A stretch of 22,947 bases of DNA from a virus. How positions within the stretch are numbered: the first letter of the stretch is position 1; each line of letters opens with the position of its first letter. The stretch lies in the IMG/VR virus record IMGVR_UViG_3300005095_000127, positions 1-22,947 of that record; one strand, written 5' to 3'. The notes under the pieces are model-generated. The model had not been told where the DNA came from. It worked only from the letters and a program-made list of their open reading frames with translations, and did no database searches. Position numbers and translations under genes: made by a program. Positions 21,229-22,947 of the stretch are shown in pieces.

Positions 21229-21879
21229 CTACTGCATCACCCGGATCACCCGCCCGACGATCCGCATGGTGCTCTGATCCTCTGTCGGATCGTACTCCCA
21301 GCTTGGGTAGTCGTCGTTTGCGCTGCGGATCCACAGATGACCAGTGGCCGGATCGGCGGTCACCTGCTTGACCATCAGCACCCCGCGAAACACCAGCACA
21401 TAAAGCCCGTCACCGTTCCACTCTCGGCTCTGCCGGCAAAACACCCAAGCCCCCGGCATCACCACCGGGACCATGCTCTGCCCGTCCACCTCGATCGCCC
21501 GCACGCCGTCGATCCCTCCGGGGAACATCCGCTCATCCACCCGCACCGATCCGCGCGTCTCCCACGCGTCGATGCTCTCGATGTTGTTTCCGCTGCCGGC
21601 CGAGGCGGTTGCCGAGAGTACCGGGATTGATGATCGCCCGTAGTCTGCTCGCGGTTCTTCTACAACATCCACGTCATCACCATGCTCAATATAGTGTATC
21701 TCCTCAGGAGTGAACACGTCTCTTAGTAGATGGTATAGCGCTGGAGGGAATTTCTTGACCCGTCCTTTTTCGTATCTGCTTATTTGCGTTCCATCTTTCA
21801 AAATTGCCCTTCCGACCTCGGCTTGAGACAACTTATTTTTCTCTCGCACTTCCTTGAAACGATCACCCCAGCTACTCAT
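21229..21879 (-). CDS. S24/LexA-type phage repressor (CI-like)
   Basis: A 216-aa two-domain repressor. Residues 5-40 are an HTH (FKEVREKNKLSQAEVGRAILKDGTQISRYEKG). The C-terminal S24 peptidase domain has the cleavage site ASAG (Ala94-Gly95), nucleophile Ser135 in DGQSMVP and general base Lys171 in VLMVKQV. All three key elements are intact, so RecA-stimulated self-cleavage and SOS induction are expected. AAAGG precedes ATG 21879. It lies between two matching operators, OL and OR, which are its likely targets. Transcription may come from a promoter overlapping OR or from a further one at 21985-22014. Confidence 0.93.
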   Translation of the reverse strand: MSSWGDRFKEVREKNKLSQAEVGRAILKDGTQISRYEKGRVKKFPPALYHLLRDVFTPEEIHYIEHGDDVDVVEEPRADYGRSSIPVLSATASAGSGNNIESIDAWETRGSVRVDERMFPGGIDGVRAIEVDGQSMVPVVMPGAWVFCRQSREWNGDGLYVLVFRGVLMVKQVTADPATGHLWIRSANDDYPSWEYDPTEDQSTMRIVGRVIRVMQ

Positions 21880-21893
21880 TTTCTACCTTTCTC

Positions 21894-21899
21894 GACAAA
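21894..21899. promoter_or_regulatory. Extra operator half-site GACAAA upstream of the repressor
   Basis: A third GACAAA, in direct orientation 13 bp from the left half of OR and 15 bp ahead of the repressor start. It could allow cooperative binding or autoregulation of the repressor gene. It has no matching TTTGTC partner at the 10-bp distance. Confidence 0.35.
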
Positions 21900-21904
21900 A
21901 AGAC

Positions 21905-21934
21905 TTGACAAATACTATACATTTTGTCTATAAT
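21905..21934 (+). promoter_or_regulatory. PR: rightward lytic promoter
   Basis: TTGACA (21905-21910), 18-bp spacer, TATAAT (21929-21934): consensus in both boxes. Transcription should start near 21941 and run rightward through a leader of about 590 nt to the gene at 22531. Across the aligned 29 bp it differs from PL only at three or four positions in the spacer. Confidence 0.85.
21907..21928. promoter_or_regulatory. OR: repressor operator within PR
   Basis: A 22-bp site, GACAAA - 10 bp (central TATA) - TTTGTC, filling the PR spacer and overlapping its -35 box. It lies 28-49 bp upstream of the repressor start, so the same protein can repress PR and control its own gene. Confidence 0.8.
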
Positions 21935-21950
21935 GCCATTATCAGTTCAA

Positions 21951-21969
21951 GTTAACGCCCGCCGTTAAC
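21951..21969. promoter_or_regulatory. 19-bp palindrome just downstream of the PR start
   Basis: GTTAACG and CGTTAAC are perfect 7-bp arms around 5 bp, about 10 bp after the predicted PR start. The position suits an operator for a second regulator (Cro- or CII-like) or a 5'-end hairpin of the PR transcript. Confidence 0.45.
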
Positions 21970-21984
21970 GGATAACGATAAGAG

Positions 21985-22014
21985 ATTATACCACACCGCC
22001 GCACAATGCGGCAA
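21985..22014 (-). promoter_or_regulatory. Possible second repressor promoter (PRE-like)
   Basis: On the minus strand, TTGCCG (22014-22009), an 18-bp spacer and TATAAT (21990-21985) preceded by TGG, an extended -10. It would transcribe across PR into the repressor gene about 100 bp away. GCCGCA/TGCGGC (21998-22012) lies across its upstream half, so an activator or repressor may bind there. Confidence 0.45.
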
Positions 22015-22530
22015 GGTTAATCGCCCTGTTCTGTAACACACCGACCCGTGGCGACCAACGGGCTGCGACATCTCCAAGGAGGCCAAAGAGGAGAAGAGAG
22101 CTTTCGATGATGGGTGCATACACGCCCATCACAGAGGGCTCACGAAGTGGGCATATGCGGTGTTGCAGCACCGCACATGCTGGCGTCCTTTAGTGCGCGG
22201 CAACCTTCACCAGGTGGTGAAGAGCCAGCACACAATAAACGACGACTAACACAATATCGATAGTGGCATCCACGTCGTGCCCCTTTTGTGGGGATACCAC
22301 CCGCACAACCCTGCAAAACAAACCAAAAAAAAAGCTCCGCACACCAAAGCTCTCACCCGATCCCGTCGGTTCGATAGACCGTGTCCGGTGCGCCGGACGA
22401 TACGGCACTGACAGAACTCTTCTTTCTCCTTTTGAAATAGTTCGCATCCTCCTGAGTGTATCCAAGCCCGACAAGTACGGCACCCCGCCGGGATCGTGTG
22501 AGAGCTTCACCTCAAAACAAAGGACCAACC

Positions 22531-22773
22531 ATGGCAGAAAGACACCTGATCGCGGCGCTCATGCCGCACGTCGATATCGAGCGCAGCGATATCGAGTCCG
22601 GCGACACGCTCGCCCGCGTCACGCTCACCGGCACTGTTCACATCCGCAAAATAGCCGACATCGAGGACAAGGCCGTGTCCATCGCCGACATCACCCGGCG
22701 TATCGCCGCCCTGTCACAGGCCGAACTCGACATCCTCTCCCGGCACCTCCTCGCAAAATACTTAGTCGTATAG
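22531..22773 (+). CDS. 80-aa protein, first rightward early gene
   Basis: The start ATG 22531 is chosen for its ribosome site (AAGGA); the open frame extends upstream into the leader without a start signal. The protein (MAERHLIAALMPHVDIERSD ... ) contains two beta-type stretches and a C-terminal helix pair (ITRRIAALSQAELDILSRHLLAKYLVV). No family is recognised. As the first gene from PR it could be a Cro-type or other early regulator, but no HTH is evident. It is followed 8 bp later by the next gene. Confidence 0.6.
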   Translation: MAERHLIAALMPHVDIERSDIESGDTLARVTLTGTVHIRKIADIEDKAVSIADITRRIAALSQAELDILSRHLLAKYLVV

Positions 22774-22781
22774 GAGCACAC

Positions 22782-22947
22782 ATGAAAAAACCCAAAAAGA
22801 TCGGCACCACAAGCATGGCCGCGCTCTACGGCATGCCGCTGGCCACCCAGCGCTACTGGCGCGCTACCGGCAAGTTCCGCCGCGGGCGCGACTACGACCA
22901 GGACGGCAACGCCATCCTCTACTACACCGCTGCCCTCGACCGCCACG
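22782..22947 (+). CDS. Partial early gene at the right edge, small DNA-binding-like N-terminus
   Basis: ATG 22782 with TAGGAG upstream; 55 codons are visible before the window ends. The visible part (KKIGTTSMAALYGMPLATQRYWRATGKF, then RRGRDYDQDGNAILYYTAAL) is basic. It follows the layout of a MerR- or excisionase-like winged helix: helix, turn, YWR-type recognition helix, then a small wing. It could be an excisionase, a Cro-like regulator or the start of a larger protein; the sequence is too short to choose. Confidence 0.55.
   Translation, partial: MKKPKKIGTTSMAALYGMPLATQRYWRATGKFRRGRDYDQDGNAILYYTAALDRH

Larger units (their letters stand above)
21941..22530 (+). other. Long structured PR leader without a convincing gene
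   Basis: About 590 bp between PR and the first rightward gene. No ORF here has a good start and plausible protein. Inverted repeats follow one another: GTTAACG/CGTTAAC (21951-21969), GCCGCA/TGCGGC (21998-22012), a 12-bp stem with one mismatch (22151-22162 with 22169-22180), CTTCACC/GGTGAAG (near 22205-22222) enclosed by TGCTGGC/GCCAGCA, CCCC/GGGG near 22280-22293, and GTCCGG/CCGGAC near 22383-22398. A run of nine A lies near 22325. It may be an antitermination or regulatory leader, or an unrecognised structured RNA. Confidence 0.5.

Noticed and set aside
21986-22171. 61-codon minus-strand frame in the PR leader
   Set aside because: No ribosome site, and it is composed of segments that form RNA hairpins; unlikely to be translated.
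22190-22528. 112-codon minus-strand frame in the PR leader
   Set aside because: Its ATG overlaps the start region of the rightward gene at 22531, its N-terminal half looks non-protein-like, and there is no ribosome site. Only the last 27 codons are mentioned, as a weak finding.

Overview
The window is about 23 kb of a temperate tailed phage or prophage with a siphovirus-type (long, non-contractile tail) structural module. The host is probably a diderm (Gram-negative) bacterium: the lysis cassette ends in an Rz/Rz1-type spanin pair, there are two lipobox proteins, promoters have sigma70-like TTGACA/TATAAT boxes, and most genes have GGAG-type ribosome sites. I cannot name the host. No integrase, tRNA, IS element or CRISPR array is visible, and both ends cut through genes.

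Layout. Nearly everything from 1 to 20.2 kb is one leftward (minus-strand) block, read from right to left. It runs: leader RNA; CII-like regulator; two small unknown or HTH genes; replication initiator with internal iterons (the likely origin); an unknown helical protein; HNH nuclease; small and large terminase; a stand-alone CI-like HTH protein; a small membrane protein; HK97-type portal, ClpP-like protease and capsid; four head-tail connector/neck genes; major tail protein; tail chaperone with a -1 frameshift site; tape measure; distal tail and fibre genes, including a frameshift-broken repeat fibre; small membrane proteins, a holin candidate, Rz and Rz1. Most neighbours overlap by 1-13 bp or lie a few bases apart, so translational coupling is likely. 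The longest break inside the late block is at about 14.55-14.60 kb.

The control region (about 20.0-22.5 kb) is the most interesting part. Two nearly identical promoter/operator units lie 1.66 kb apart in opposite orientation. Each has TTGACA, an 18-bp spacer and a -10 box, with a GACAAA-N10-TTTGTC palindrome across the spacer. One (PL, 20241-20270) fires leftward into the lytic block and the other (PR, 21905-21934) fires rightward. Between them lie an S24/LexA-type repressor (minus strand) and, convergent to it, a two-gene plus-strand unit: a membrane-anchored HIRAN-like protein and a lipoprotein. This matches the lambda immunity plan, in which genes between the operators are typically expressed in the lysogen. 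The two plus-strand genes are therefore candidates for superinfection exclusion or host protection.

Both lytic transcripts begin with long untranslated leaders. The PL leader (about 240 nt) can fold into a perfect three-way junction and a 21-bp imperfect stem that interlocks with a 10-bp stem covering the ribosome site of the first gene. The PR leader (about 590 nt) has no convincing gene and contains many inverted repeats. These leaders are the best candidates here for undescribed regulatory RNA.
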